From positions 47,575,985 to 47,639,984 of the forward strand of contig OY754335.1 in the NCBI GenBank assembly GCA_963573305.1: DNA of 64,000 nt, written 5' to 3'. Under the pieces are notes generated by a model, which saw nothing but the letters and a program-made list of their open reading frames with translations, did not search any database and was not told where the DNA came from. Each line of letters opens with the position of its first letter. Position 1 is the stretch's first letter. The position numbers were made by a program, and so were the translations under genes. This document shows, in pieces, positions 1 through 11,467 of the stretch. The DNA comes from Pyrrhosoma nymphula. Lineage: Eukaryota > Arthropoda > Insecta > Odonata > Coenagrionidae.

Positions 1-604
1 ATAAATTCTCTTCAACACGATTCAATCTCTTCGAGCGACGATTCGCGGTAATAGCCTTTTCTAGAGAAAAAATAATGGAAGATATGTCATTTGCAGTGGG
101 ATTATTCCCGTACTCTGATGGAGACTTTCAATGGATATTTGAGTCCTGGCTTCTACATGGTAGCTTTGTAATACGAGAGAGATCGGGTGACTTTGGCCGA
201 CAGACCGATCGTTCATCTACTCATTTTCGCTCACGCATAACCAAAGGGGAGTCCGAAATCCAACCCATCTCCTCAGAAATCCCTTAGTACGTCAAAATCC
301 TCCTTCGGGTGGAGGTTCCCTCTCGGCAAGTGAGTTCGGAAGGAGGGCCGTTGTTCCGCTCGGAGAGTTTATTGCTCCCCTGCAGATATCCCTTTTCTTC
401 TTACTCACATATCACAGGAAAAGAAACCCTACCCCACCCCTCGGAAATAATCCTTTTCGAGGGTCATCATTTTCCTTCCGTGGGTGGTTCAACTCCCCCA
501 GCTACGAGAGCAGCAACCTCTTGTTCCGCTTGGAGAGGTTGCTGCTCCCCCTCTCAGGGTGGGCGTGGTTTGGCCACATTGCCACATCGTCGTAAACTCG
601 GGAC
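1..604. other. GC-richer unclassified segment with hairpins
   Basis: This block has more CpG and G+C than the AT-rich DNA to its right. It carries a 14-bp perfect stem (508-521 paired with 534-547, 12-nt loop) and a short CCTCC/GGAGG hairpin at 299-315. A related phrase, TTGTTCCGCTYGGAGAG, occurs twice (about 350-368 and 521-537). The short open frames show no family resemblance. It lies downstream of FAF2 exon 2, so it is probably FAF2 intron sequence or an unclassified repeat. I see no gene here. Confidence 0.35.
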
Positions 605-1159
605 TTAAAAATTTTCTGCTGTACGATTTTTTAAACAGAACTGTACAATGATTCTGGTTAGTTGGTTATCAGAAGCATCAACTGAGGTCATTTGAACCAG
701 TAAGAATGGGTAAGCACAGCACTCGGCAACCTGTGGCATGCATGCCACCAGGTGGCATGTGAAAGGTTTGCTGGTAGCATGCCAAGAAAACAGCAATTAA
801 ATTAAACTTTCTGATATTTTGTCCTTTTTATTCATGAAATGTTATTTGAGTATTTTCTCTTAATGTTAATTTTTCTTGATGCAATGAATATTGCTTGTAA
901 TCATTCACCAAAGTTAGATTTATAATTGTTTTGCAAAACTACATATACTTAGTATACTATTGATACTTATTTGCACTAATAATTACATATTTTTACTATA
1001 TTATATCATACCTACTGCATCATTTTCCTTTAGAAAGATCAATATTAAGGGGTTGCACAAACCAAGCTTGTAGTTAAATTTTATAAGCACAAAATTTGGC
1101 ATACGTGCACATATCTGTTTCTGACTGCTAGGTAAATATGTTGATATGCATTGGATTAC
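605..1159. other. AT-rich stretch, nothing recognised
   Basis: Presumed FAF2 intron DNA. I found no coding exon, RNA gene or inverted repeat here. The next FAF2 exon (the region before the hairpin membrane segment) is not visible, so it must lie beyond the left edge. Confidence 0.4.
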
Positions 1160-1505
1160 TTGGAGAATGGAAGGAGGGCGGAGAAAAACCTTGCATCAGT
1201 ATTGGCCAACTCTTTTATGACAGGCACGAAAGGAATCATCGTTTAACGTTCCATCCAATGGACCCAGTACTACACTTGAAAGTGCTCTCCACATAGCACC
1301 CAAATAAGAGTCTGGGATTCCAAAAATAATCTCTGCCACTGCCAGAACTCAAACCCTTGCCCCTAGAATAGGAAGTCAATACCCGAGGTTAGCCCTCAAG
1401 TAAGGATTGAGAGTCCACTGAAAATTACGTCATTGCCAGGATTCGAACCCTGAATCTCGGAATGAGAAGCTACAAATCTAGCTACCACACCAATCTCCCA
1501 GTCAG
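1160..1505 (-). repeat. tRNA-derived SINE, minus orientation, with two heads
   Basis: On the minus strand there are two pol III B-box-like motifs: GGGTTTGAGTTC near 1347 and GGTTCGAATCC near 1445. The sequence from about 1330 down to 1250 matches the SINE body seen at 49000-49275: a TTTGGGTGCT phrase, then GAGAGCACTTTCAAGTG, then AGTACTGGGTCCATTGG. The two heads suggest a dimer or one SINE inserted beside another. It lies just downstream of FAF2 exon 2. Confidence 0.6.
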
Positions 1506-1592
1506 AAAGTCCCAAATTTAACATTTTGAAGCTGGATCAGGATTCCACCGAAAATCCTCCACAAGTATAGTTTGGCCAGGAAAGAGTCTCAC

Positions 1593-1727
1593 CTCTCTGG
1601 ATGAAAAGAACACTGACGGTCGTCCTTCCCTCATATTCAGTTGATCCTGAACAGCTACTTCCAAATCCCATGAATGACGCTGTAGAACCTCACGGCATAC
1701 TGACATATCATCAATGCCAGTTAATTC
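1593..1727 (-). CDS. FAF2: FAF2 coding exon 2
   Basis: It has 45 codons and is phase 0 at both ends. The acceptor is TTTGCAG and the donor is GTGAGA. It encodes the rest of the UBA three-helix bundle and ends at SSRE. If the donor were skipped the frame would run on for only eight more codons' worth of recognisable sequence, so the splice is preferred. Confidence 0.88.
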
Positions 1728-2674
1728 CTGCAAAGCACCAGAATTTACCACGTTAATGCTAGTACCAAAAAAGACATCGCGTTAATTTTACACAGTCTGA
1801 AACACATGAACAGGGAAATAATTTTGTAATATCATTTTCCGGTATTGCACGGGTGCAGTTCCGCGCCATATGCCTTTGAAAGCCAACATGACTTTTCCTA
1901 TACCGGGCTAACTTTAACATAAATACAACAGGGTAGGCTGGGAAGAACAAATGTCAGAGGACATAAGCGAATGGAAAGCTTCGTATTCCGACCGAAAATA
2001 CAAAACGCTCCGTTTGGAATCCTCAATTACCATATATAGCATATCCACATACTTCCGTCTTCCCGATTGACAAAGATTATAATTAATTTGGAAACGGTTA
2101 TGCACGGGCCACAATTTATCAATGTAATAAATCAACCTCTGCCAATGTTGGCAGTAAACACATTTTATGGTGCATGGTTTAAACAGATCCTGACATAACA
2201 ACAAGGGTTTTGCGCTTCTCCATTTCACCAAAATATCCTCCTTGATTAGAAATAGAACACTGACAATTTGCTACGCACTGATGAGAGACACAATGCCTGG
2301 TTCTTTTAAGAAGGTAGGAAGGAGTGATTCCCAAATAAGAATCAATATTACAATAGTGTGTAACCTAATAGTCATCACATGCTGAGAATAATTTAGAACA
2401 ATATCCAGATTATATCAGTTTTAGCAGCGGACAGCGATGATTACATGGCAAATTAAAGAAGTGAACGCTGCATAAAGGTGAAAAAATAATACAATAATGA
2501 GGTGACATTGCAAAATAGAGGCTTCGGATAACATAGTTAAATCTCAGATATATTTTCCACCAGAATAGAGAAATGAATATTACTGAAGCAAAGAATGAAA
2601 TGTAAAGCTGAGCTAACCTGAAACTGAAGTAGTTTCTCTGTTTCTTCCGCCGACAATGCCTGATCATCAGCCAT
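1593..2674 (-). CDS. FAF2: FAF2 (UBXD8), first two coding exons, partial gene
   Basis: FAF2 is a UBA-UAS-UBX protein of the ER membrane and lipid droplets. It recruits p97/VCP and delivers ubiquitinated clients in ER-associated degradation. Two exons join in phase 0 to give 64 residues. Exon 1 encodes MADDQALSAEETEKLLQFQ and exon 2 continues with ELTGIDDMSVCREVLQRHSW and on to AAVQD/REGRPSVF-like wording. This is the N-terminal UBA domain: the LLQFQ-LTGI...C...L..H.W..E.AVQ pattern is diagnostic of FAF2. The splice sites are CAG|GTTAGC (donor 1), TTTGCAG|GAA (acceptor 2) and AGAG|GTGAGA (donor 2). The UAS and UBX domains and the membrane hairpin lie outside the window, to the left. The start ATG at 2674 is the usual FAF2 start. 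A TCAGTG initiator-like motif at 2723-2728 (minus) could mark the transcription start, but this is weak. Confidence 0.9.
2618..2674 (-). CDS. FAF2: FAF2 coding exon 1
   Basis: It has 19 codons, MADDQALSAEETEKLLQFQ, and ends in phase 0 at the donor GTTAGC. This matches the start of the family's UBA domain. Confidence 0.88.
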
Positions 2675-3188
2675 GATTACTACCAGTAACAGTTCTCGAA
2701 TTGTGCCACAATAAAAAAGATACACTGATTATGAGTTTACATAATCAAATACTTTAATGCTTCAAGCCTTAACTTTCGAATTTGATTGTGAATTATGCAC
2801 TCTATGCAACATTTTTCGTCAACATAGGATGTTTTCCTGCAAAACAGTTAAATGATTCATCATCGATACCTCGAACGATGACTTCCGCTTTTGATAAATT
2901 GAATTGCGATAGGTCGATCTCTCTGTCAAGTCATCTTTGAATTGCAGTGGGAAAATCATAAATTGATGGTGAATAACATGTCATTTATTCAACTCAGAAT
3001 GTCCTTTAGGAGCGGAAAAATTCTGAAATTGTCAGGTAAGGAAACTCAGCAGTTTTAAAAATTATTTTTGTGTAATTTGAGGGTGATGGTTTAGCGGCAT
3101 TGCATAGTTGTAGCGTTTGTAGTATGGCAATTCTGCTCGTTAAAACTGCTTTTGAAAATGTTGGAGATATAGCTGCATAGCTATTAAA
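2675..3188. other. Putative FAF2 promoter/5' flank
   Basis: This 0.5-kb gap separates the FAF2 start codon from the Penelope-like element on the opposite strand. It is AT-rich. No TATA box is placed convincingly; only a minus-strand TCAGTG motif near 2726 resembles an arthropod initiator. It holds no coding sequence. Confidence 0.3.
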
Positions 3189-3749
3189 ATGTCACCAGCT
3201 CACGTTGAATTCCTAACCAAATGCCTGACTGTGGGAGTCTTGCCCAATGGCCTCACCATTAATCTTCCCTTGTTTGCTATTCCTCCCACACTTCATCAGC
3301 CCTTCCACAACCTTCGTCAAAATTTTTCCTTTGAATTTACTCGCCTTGTTCTGTGTCAGTATGCAAACTTACTGAACTCCCACCAACAGAACCTTGCATT
3401 TTTCATTCAAATGATCCTTTTGTGCTCCCCTGGTAAATTTCCCTTTATTAACGATATACTCTCAGATTCCTACAAAAAATTGTGTTTTCGTCGCCAGCAA
3501 CTGTTGAGAAAGCTGTCTAACTTATATAAGAGCCATCTCTGGTCCGGCCTTAGCTTGCCCCTCAACATCCCTCCGCCTCCTCCCAAAATTCCTCTTATCT
3601 CTGATAAACCCGATCTCGCCAACCTTTTCAAACTCCTACCTCCCTTGAAGACCATACCCACTCTTCCTAAGCGCCAACCTCAACCAGATCCGCCCCCATT
3701 CTCCCCGTCACATGAAGTAATTAACCTTTCTTCTTCCGTCTTAAACTGA
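3189..3749 (+). pseudogene. PLE N-terminal region
   Basis: This 186-codon open frame begins MSPAHVEFLTKCLTVG. It contains a basic, leucine-rich middle (SYKKLCFRRQQLLRKL) and then a proline-rich stretch (NIPPPPPKIP). N-terminal PLE regions before the RT are typically like this. A stop follows, and matching sequence resumes in other frames up to 4150 (for example a HENNPVEIFIKQFLHK-like phrase at about 3955-4000), so the full ORF is broken. Confidence 0.55.
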
Positions 3750-4153
3750 GACCAAATAGCTTTGCTGTCTAAAGGTCTTTCTTTTTCACCAACCCCTAAA
3801 TTCAATCCTGTGTCCTTCCTGGCCGATTAGCTCAATTTTTGCAGGAACTTAAGATGGCGCGCTGTCTGGAAAACCCACGGTCCTTCCCAATCCTCCATTC
3901 ATCCTGCCCTTCATAAATTCCGACCACCTTCTGGTTACGAACCCAAATCCCTCCACGAAAACAACCCTGTTGAAATCTTTATTAAACAATTCTTGCACAA
4001 AATTTCCGACCACCATTTCCTAAACTCGATTAAACCAAAAATTAATCTATCCCGATCTGAACTCGCCGCCCTTCGATCACTCCGGTCAGATCCCAGCCTT
4101 ATAATTAATTTCCCCTGCTGACAAAGGCTCATGCATGGTGATCATGGACCTGG

Positions 4154-4945
4154 ATGACCACAACGAGGAAGCCTACTGTCAACTCCTTCAAGTTTCAGAA
4201 AATCATTTCGTCCTTCCTTAAATCCCATGGCCCCAGGGAAGGACTATCCCAATCTGACATTGCCATTCTTTCTCCCCCCAACCCCACCACGCCCAGATTT
4301 TATCTCATCCCCAAAGTTCATAAAAACAACAACCCCGGCCGCCCCATAGTCAGCAACGTCAAGTCCCTCACCGAAAGAATATCTGCTTTCATCGACTCCT
4401 TCCTCCAACCTATTGTGTCTTCTCTCCCCTCTTTTATCCACGATACCTACCACTTCCTAGAGCATCTCCAGCCTCCAAATCTCCCCCATTGCAACATAAT
4501 AATGGCCACAATTGATGTCACCTCCCTTTACACCTCCATTCCCCACAGCGAAGGCCTCAATGCTCTGAAACACTTTCTTTCCCTCTGCCCCACCCTCCAC
4601 GTCCCCTCCTCTGACTTCCTCCTAAATCTTTCCCTCCTTCCTTCCAAAAAAATGCCTTCTCCTTCAGAGACCAAGTCTTCCTGCAAACGAAGCGCACAGC
4701 AATGGGTACGAGAATTGCTCCATCGTATGCTAATCTTTTCATGGGTCTACTGGAGGACAATTTTCTATCTTCCCGGTCCCTCAAACCCCTATTTTGGGTT
4801 TGATTTATCGACATCTTTCTCATCTGGACGCACGGTCCTCAAACCTTGTCCACCTTCCTTTCCGATCTTAATTCCTCTTTTTGTCTCATTCACCTTTACC
4901 ACTTCCAGCACCCACATTACTTTCCTAGATACCGATATTTCCTAA
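4154..4945 (+). pseudogene. PLE reverse transcriptase domain (fragment)
   Basis: The frame contains PRFYLIPKVHKNNNPGRPIV, the finger-region signature of PLE RTs, followed by an ISAFIDSFLQPIV...SFIHDT segment and then MATIDVTSLYTSIPH. That last phrase is the catalytic motif A region with D-V-T-S-L-Y-T-S-I-P, typical of PLEs. The frame loses similarity after about residue 160, where the catalytic YxDD region should follow, so a frameshift lies near 4640-4720. No active enzyme can be made. Confidence 0.85.
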
Positions 4946-5567
4946 TATGATAACAAATTCCTAACCTCCCTACATATCAAACCCATGGGTGCACTAACCG
5001 TCAACAATATCTTCATTTTGACAGCTGCCACCCTTACCATACCAAACGTTCCATTCCATTCTCCCTTTCTATTCGCTCGCACGGTATCTGCAACTCTCAA
5101 AATACTCTCGACCACCACCTTAGCAACTTAAAAACCGCTCTCCTTAAACGTGGCTACCCCTCCCCTCTCCTTAATCACCGCATCCTACCCTCCACCAGCC
5201 CTTATACTCCTCGCCCTAGATCATCCACCACCAAATCTCCCTTGAACCTTTGCACCACATTCCTTCTGGGGCTTCACCACGTTAACCTCATCCTCAAGTC
5301 ACTTATCCACATTTTGAGCGACAGCCCACTCACCTCCGACTTAATTCCCAAATGTCCTACCATTACATACAAAAGACCAGCCAACCTCACCAATATTCTA
5401 CGCCCCCACCAATCCCGTCCCACTTTGATCCCTCCTGAAATCCCCGGTACCTTTCCCTGCCATAGACCTCATTGTAAAACCTTCCCTTTAATATGTAATC
5501 TCTCTTCTTTCCACAGTCCTAACAACCCCACCCCATTTCCTATCTTCCCTCGGCAGCTAGCTGCTCC

Positions 5568-5858
5568 ACCTTTAACGTGGTATACCTACTGCAGTGTAAG
5601 GTATGCCCTTCTTTTTATATCGTTGAGACCTGCAATCCCCTGTCCATCCGGATAAACGGACACCGAGCCACCCCGCCCAACTTCCCAGTCCCCAAACATG
5701 CCTCCACTCACAACCTCCAATTTGACTCTTGCTTCCGTCTCACCATCCTCCATGCCCTCCCCACCGACGCTTCGAACACACAACTCAGGAATCCTGAACT
5801 CTCAATTATTTGGTATTATAGAGCCTTTTCCCCACCCGGTCTAAATATTATGCACTAA
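5568..5858 (+). pseudogene. PLE GIY-YIG endonuclease domain, mutated
   Basis: The frame reads VYLLQCKVCPSFYIVET followed by PLSIRINGH, matching the PLE-type GIY-YIG nuclease with its CxxC insert. The glycine of YIG is replaced by valine (YIV). It ends about 90 codons later at a stop after LNIMH, which is a normal C-terminal position for this family. Confidence 0.75.
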
Positions 5859-6359
5859 TTTCTCGTCCATTTTCTTGCCCCCCTCTTCCTCTGACGCCTT
5901 TTATTCCCCTCCCCCACTCCCTCCCAACTTAGCAACTTTGTTGCACTCCTCTGGACAGCCAGGCGAAATTGTCCACTCTCATCCCAGTTCACCCCCACTC
6001 ACGTTTCTCCCTACTTTGTTGCACTCCCCCCCTAGACATCTAGGTGCGACACCATGTGCCCATCCCCGTCCACTCATATACCACACTTCCCCTCACTTCC
6101 CTTCCCCTACCTTGGAGCGGTACCCTACCTTGGAGCACTTTTTCTCTAACTGAGGAAGGGCTTACATGCCCGAAATGTTCCCTGTAAGTCGTCTCTCTTT
6201 TTACTTTTCTTTCCCCACCCCCTGTCAAGTGTATTTTTTAATTGTTGTGGCCTATTGGCAAACCTTTCGTTGTGTGTATATTCACACAAAGCTATTCATT
6301 GCAGAAGGGTGTGTAATCTTACAAGAAACCATACTACTTAATTTTCAGTTGACAGTTCA

Positions 6360-7140
6360 TGATTTTAGTTCAAACTGAGATGGCTTTTGGGTGACTGCAG
6401 GCATCCCATAGACTCGGGGCAAAAACATATCGACTTTATAGACCCCAGTCGGTGAAAATATAGACAAAAACGAACTCATAATACGCATGAAAATCAAGGC
6501 AAAACGGACCAAATCTACATTATTATGCAAAATTATCCATTTTATTCTCAAAAGCTTCGTCTGGTTTGTGTGGTAGAGGTTATAGTACCGGCGAAAATTG
6601 AGAGAAATGAGGTAGTTGCAAATATGAACAATTTTATTCATAAATTACGTATGAAATTGAATCAAAAACAATATGAGAATTCTCTAATCATCAGGATGAC
6701 TTGGGTTCCTCTTTTGTCGATGGACTTCCTTAAAGCATCGGCTTCTTTGTTTTTCTCTTCCGCTTCTTTCAATTCTATTGGCAGCCTCCAGAATGCCTTT
6801 GCGATGCCACGATTTCAGTTAAATTTTGGGCCTTTAATCCTGTTTACAAGCATTTATTGGTGTCACTGCGAAGAGTAGCAGCAGGGAGGGGGAAGACGCA
6901 GCCAGGTAAGCATGCTGCCGGGAAGAGACGAGTGGCGAGCACCACAGCCACACCGCCTGAGTCAAACAAAGCAGCAGTGCCTGGCCCCGGCATGCATACT
7001 CAAACTTCGCAGTGCTGTGCTGGGGGCTTCAGTGTAAATTGTAGCTTACATTTGGCCAAAATATAGACCATGCCCCAAAATATAGACAGATTTGGACCAA
7101 AATTCGGAATATCGACTAATATAGACCAATAGCAAAAATA
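6360..7140. repeat. Unclassified repeat flanked by ATAGAC-rich ends
   Basis: Short phrases of the form AAAATATAGAC and ATATCGACTnnTATAGACC cluster at 6427-6475 and again at 7056-7132, in the same orientation. Between them is unique-looking DNA with a GC-richer centre (about 6880-7030). No known coding domain is visible. It could be a decayed element with terminal direct repeats. Confidence 0.35.
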
Positions 7141-7199
7141 TTGGCTTTCTATATTCTCTATATACCATATGGGATGCCTGGAGTATGTAGGTGCTGTTT

Positions 7200-9632
7200 C
7201 TCTTGTATCTCCTTGTATCGGCTGAAAGAATCATCTGTAAAGCTAAGAAACAAGCTAGCTGTCGAAATCTATTCAAAAGCTTACAGATCCTTCCTCTACC
7301 TTGTATATACATATTACTTTATACTCTACTATTGTATTGTTATTGACCCCTGTCTGTCTGATCATTGTTCCTTAACATTCCACACTAGGACCAAAAGGCC
7401 CCTTACTGAAGCTAGAGGCACAACTACGAGATGGTTGAGACCCATCACCCCAACAGGAATCGAAAGTTTAAAACATCTCATTGTAAATGTCACATGGTTC
7501 TCTATCCTCATTAGCCAAGATGGAAATGAAATGTTTTCATTATTCTTCGACTATTTCTTGCAATCTTTTGAATGTTGTTTTCCTAAGAAGCTACTTCGTT
7601 GCAACAAATCTAAGAAGTTTAATAATTGGTACACCCCTGAACTTGACAATTTAAGAAACGAAGTCATCAGGTCTCACAAACTATATAAACTAACAATGAA
7701 TAAACATGATGAAGTAAGATACAGAATCATTAAAAAGAATTACAGTGAAACTATTAAAAATGCCAAAAAAACGCCAACTGTTCCCTAATACATAATTCAC
7801 AGAATGACATTAAGGTGGCATGGAGGGTTATTAATGGTGAATTGGGGAAATTTAACTGTTCTCAAAATGTACCTTTCTCTCCAGATGATATTAATAATTA
7901 CTTTATTAACTCTATCGATGCCCTAATATCTCATACTTCAACCCCAGCCAAAGCTCTTGACTACCTTCACAATTACAAAGTTAAAAGGTGCACATTCAAA
8001 TGGACTTGGGTAACGCCAGGGGATATTAAGAGAATTGTTAGGCATTTGAAGAAGTCAAAAACCCCAGATATATATGGTTTGTCAAATTATCTTATTTCCA
8101 AAGTCATTGACTATCACTGAACCTCTCTCCATAATATTTAATTCCTGCCTGCAGTCTGGCATATTTCCTAAAGCACTTAAGATATCTAAAACCATACCTA
8201 TCTACAAGAAGGGAGATAAGGACTCCTTTTCAAACTATCGCCCAATTTCCATTGTGCCAACTTTTGCTAAAATTTTTGAGTATGTTATTAAGGACCAATT
8301 GTACAATTACTTCGAGGAGAATAAACTTTTTTCCTCGTCTCAGTTTGGTTTTCGCAAGGGTCACTCAACTGCATCTGCAGTGAAACATCTTGTTGACATA
8401 ATAAGCAGCTCATTTGAAGACAGATCTTCAATTTCCTTGACAGCTTGTGATCTTTTGAAAGCTTTTGATTGTGTCTCACATTCAATCCTACTGGAGAAGC
8501 TCAAATATTACGGGCTTCAACACACCAAATTAAATCTCTTGGAATCATATTTATCTGATAGACAACAGAGTGTATCGATCAATAGGGTGAAATCTCAAAC
8601 CTTACAGGTTAAACAAGGGGTCCCTCAAGGGTCTGTGTTAGGTCCCCTATTATTCCTGATCATGGTCAATGACTTGCCCTCAAACATCCCCTGTATCTCC
8701 TTACTGTATGCGGATGATACTTCTTTCATCCATAAAGTAAATAACAAGGGCAGTTCCCATATTGCTTCTAGGACATCAATGAAAGAAGCTGCCAAATGGT
8801 TTTCCGCAAACAAATTTGTTTTAAATGAAAACTCAAGTTATGTCCTTCTCACTAAGTTTGGCAGCAAATCCACCCGTTACCATGAAATTGCTTGGTTTTC
8901 AACTAGACAATAAATTACTTTGGGATGCTCATAGCTTATCTGTTGCTGGGAAACTTTCAAAGGCTACTTTTATGTTAAGGAAACTTAGGACATTGGTACC
9001 TCAAGAATACCTTTTATCTGCCTACTATGCTTTTTTCATAGCCATGTAAACTATGGCCTTGAAATCTGGGGACATGCTACTGCCACCAAGGAGATTCTTA
9101 TTCTCCAAAAAAGGGTAATGAGGTTACTCACCAACTCATCGCCATGTGAACATTGTAAGCCCCTCTTCAAACAACTGCAAATCATGACTGTGTATGGTCT
9201 ATATATTTTTTAAAGTGTGTGTTATGTTAAAAGAAATTTAGACAGGTATAGCGTTCGAGGAGACTCTCACTCATACTATACGAGAATGTGTGATACTCTT
9301 GACATTCCTAGATGCCGTCTAACCAAAACATATAATTATTTAAATATAGCTAGTATTAGATTTTTCAATGTGCTTCATCATGAGGCTAAACAGGCTAACA
9401 TGGCTCACTTCAAAAGGGTACTTCAGCATTGGTTGATAACTAACCCTTTATACTCTGTACAAGAATATTTTGACAGTATAACTCCCCGGTGGTATAATCT
9501 TTTGATTTGTTCAGCAGTGTAGTAATATTTTAATGTATTGTGTTATTGTCTTATTTATAACTTGACGATGTTTATTTCATTTTAAAATGGTCACTGACAA
9601 ATAAATCCAACTATCTATCTATATATCTATTA
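7200..9632 (+). mobile_element. 5'-truncated non-LTR retrotransposon (CR1/Jockey-like)
   Basis: The element starts in the C-terminal part of an apurinic-type endonuclease (DPCLSDHCSL, the SDH motif, near 7350). It continues through a linker, the RT and a C-terminal region, and ends in a (CTAT)n-type 3' tail at about 9606-9632. Missing 5' sequence plus a microsatellite tail is the normal signature of target-primed insertion. At least three frameshifts or stops (near 7785, 8118 and 8890) make it inactive. Confidence 0.88.
8074..8913 (+). pseudogene. Non-LTR reverse transcriptase domain
   Basis: RT motifs appear in order: KTIPIYKKGDK and NYRPIS (fingers), SQFGFRKGHST, ACDLLKAFDCVSH (motif A), KQGVPQGSVLGPLLF (motif B) and LYADDTSF (motif C, 8707-8718). 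The last four motifs are the core of CR1/Jockey/L2-group RTs. Motif A has LLKAFD where SKAFD is usual. The frame ends early; the thumb/C-terminal part resumes in another frame at 8890-9049 and again at 9217-9522. Confidence 0.92.
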
Positions 9633-9635
9633 TGC

Positions 9636-10040
9636 AGCGATGTTCATTAAAGAATTTAAACCAAAGTTGAACCTCATAAATAATCATGATTATCATACAA
9701 GGAACAGACATGATTATGCAATGAGACAGCACAACCTTAATCTTTACAGCACTGGGCCTGTCACCGTGAGCTGTGGGATATATAATAAATTACCCAAATC
9801 TCTTAAAGATGAAAATATACCTGACAAGTTTAAAACTAAATTAAAACAGTATCTTTTGGATTATTTTCTATTCCATTGACGAATACTTTAAAGATGCTTC
9901 CCTAATGCTATAATTTTGTAGTTTCATAATGTATTATTTGCTGGATGTGATTTATTTTGTTTTTTATGTAATCTTTTGGACGGGTCCTATATATGTATGT
10001 GCATATCCTCTGTGACCAATACATTTATTTATTTTTGAGG
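9636..10040 (+). mobile_element. 3' fragment of a second non-LTR element
   Basis: The frame 9640-9879 (79 codons) reads FKPKLNLINNHDYHTRNRHD and ends with NKLPKSLK...FKTKLKQYLL, which is the standard C-terminus of CR1/Jockey-type ORF2 (HxYxTR followed by YNxLP...FKxxLKxxL). A short UTR follows and ends in ATTTATTTATTTTTG near 10035. It directly abuts the tail of the preceding element, so one probably inserted into or beside the other. Confidence 0.75.
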
Positions 10041-10497
10041 TTCTTCAGGAGCCAAGTTCAGGCGAGATGGTTATACATATTAATTGTAATACTTTTAGTA
10101 TAATAATATAATTAATGTTGATCACTTTTAAAGCTGTGCAGCGCTGTATCAGTTCTTTATCAAAAAGTGCATCTTACATTGCCAGTGTCTGCAGGCCCCC
10201 TGATAATCATAGCCACATATTATATCCCCTTTCTTCACTTGCCCTGAAACTGATTTAATCCAAATTGTTACAAACAATGGGAGAAATAAATCGCTCTATG
10301 GTTTTCAATAAAAAGAGCTGGTTTATTTCCGTGTTTGAGGTACTGACCTCTGCTTACAAAAATCAAAGGCTTGTTTAAGGTTTGGGAATAACTTAAAAAA
10401 CTCTTGGTGCTTTAAAATAACCCTTGAATATATCTTGAAAAGAGCTTGCTAACACTTGCTACAATCATGAGTATACTTAATGAATATCATGAGTATG

Positions 10498-10529
10498 TCA
10501 TATGCTAAAGTGTACACTTTAGCATATGA
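10498..10529. repeat. Perfect 32-bp palindrome
   Basis: Sixteen bases, starting TCATATGCTAAAGTGT, are followed at once by their exact reverse complement with no spacer. No other inverted repeat surrounds it. Confidence 0.85.
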
Positions 10530-11461
10530 TGGCAATGAACTTTATCTGTTACCTTGCATTTCTACAAGACGTGTGTCACGATCACGCTGGCTCTCTCCAC
10601 TCGTCATAATGCTATCCCTTCCCATACAGCACACGACATCCCTTGGGATATCCCATTTTAGTCTCAAATATCCCGGATATCTCTAAGATATCCTGTCTGA
10701 GTTTTCGTATTTTAGATATTTTTTCAAGAAGGGTAGATGAAGAAAGTCATGGGTGAATATGGTGGAAGACTTATGTGGAGGAATATTAGAAATCTCAAGA
10801 ACAAGAGTATAAAGTATCACAGTGCGGGAATGTGGCAGAACCAAGTTTGCAAGGATGGGGCTGTTTTGGGGAAACTGTTATGCCCAAAGCCAGTTTTCCA
10901 GGTCTAATGACAAGAAATAAGCTTTATGACGAGGCCAACCCCAATAGGGAATGGCATGATGGTTATGAAAGAAGATTAAGATTCACCATAAGGGGTTTCT
11001 GCAATCAAATCTATACACACCAATGTAATCACTCAGTTGAATTTATTTTCAAACTTTATTCTTTGTTAATCATTTACATATGTTGCTATTCATCACGTTT
11101 CAGTGTGCCCATACTGCATTTTTTTTCTGCAGGATCGATGCACCTTGAGTCATGGCTGTCTCCTGAGTAACTCTCATAGAGTATCTTAATTGTGCATGAT
11201 ACATTTATATTTCTGATCCTTTTCCATCAGTTGATGACATTATTTTGTGTTGAATTGGTAATTGGCTTCTATTTAAGATCACATTGTTCATCAATGGCCT
11301 TTTGCCCTCTGATTCCTTTCTCATTGAAAAAATTAGGTATATCCTGAATACAAAATGAGTTATAACTTAACCACTGATTTTCCTAATTTACTAGATGAAA
11401 TTAATGAGTAGGTACTTATGTTGCAAATAAATCCGTAGAAACAACTTCAGTTACAGTATCT

Positions 11462-11467
11462 TTTATT
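11462..11467 (-). terminator. Candidate PIWI polyadenylation signal
   Basis: This minus-strand AATAAA lies about 470 nt past the PIWI stop codon. TATAAA variants lie nearer the stop. Transcript data would be needed to choose between them. Confidence 0.25.

Larger units (their letters stand above)
3189..6230 (+). mobile_element. Penelope-like retroelement (PLE), decayed copy
   Basis: PLEs copy themselves with a telomerase-related reverse transcriptase followed by a GIY-YIG endonuclease. The order here is an N-terminal region (3189-3749), a broken linker (about 3750-4150), RT (about 4154-4945), a broken middle (about 4950-5560) and GIY-YIG (about 5568-5858). It ends in a C-rich 3' tail with the PLE-type motif CTGAGGA...GAAATG (6150-6176). 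Several stops and frameshifts interrupt it. The plus strand is strikingly pyrimidine/C-rich compared with its AT-rich surroundings. The wording PRFYLIPKVHK...PGRPIVSN resembles the Neptune/Poseidon PLE groups, but I cannot fix the group. It sits 0.5 kb upstream of FAF2 in the divergent orientation. Confidence 0.85.

Noticed and set aside
309..608. Open frame in the GC-rich left edge
   Set aside because: It is explained by base composition; it contains a hairpin and no protein family wording.
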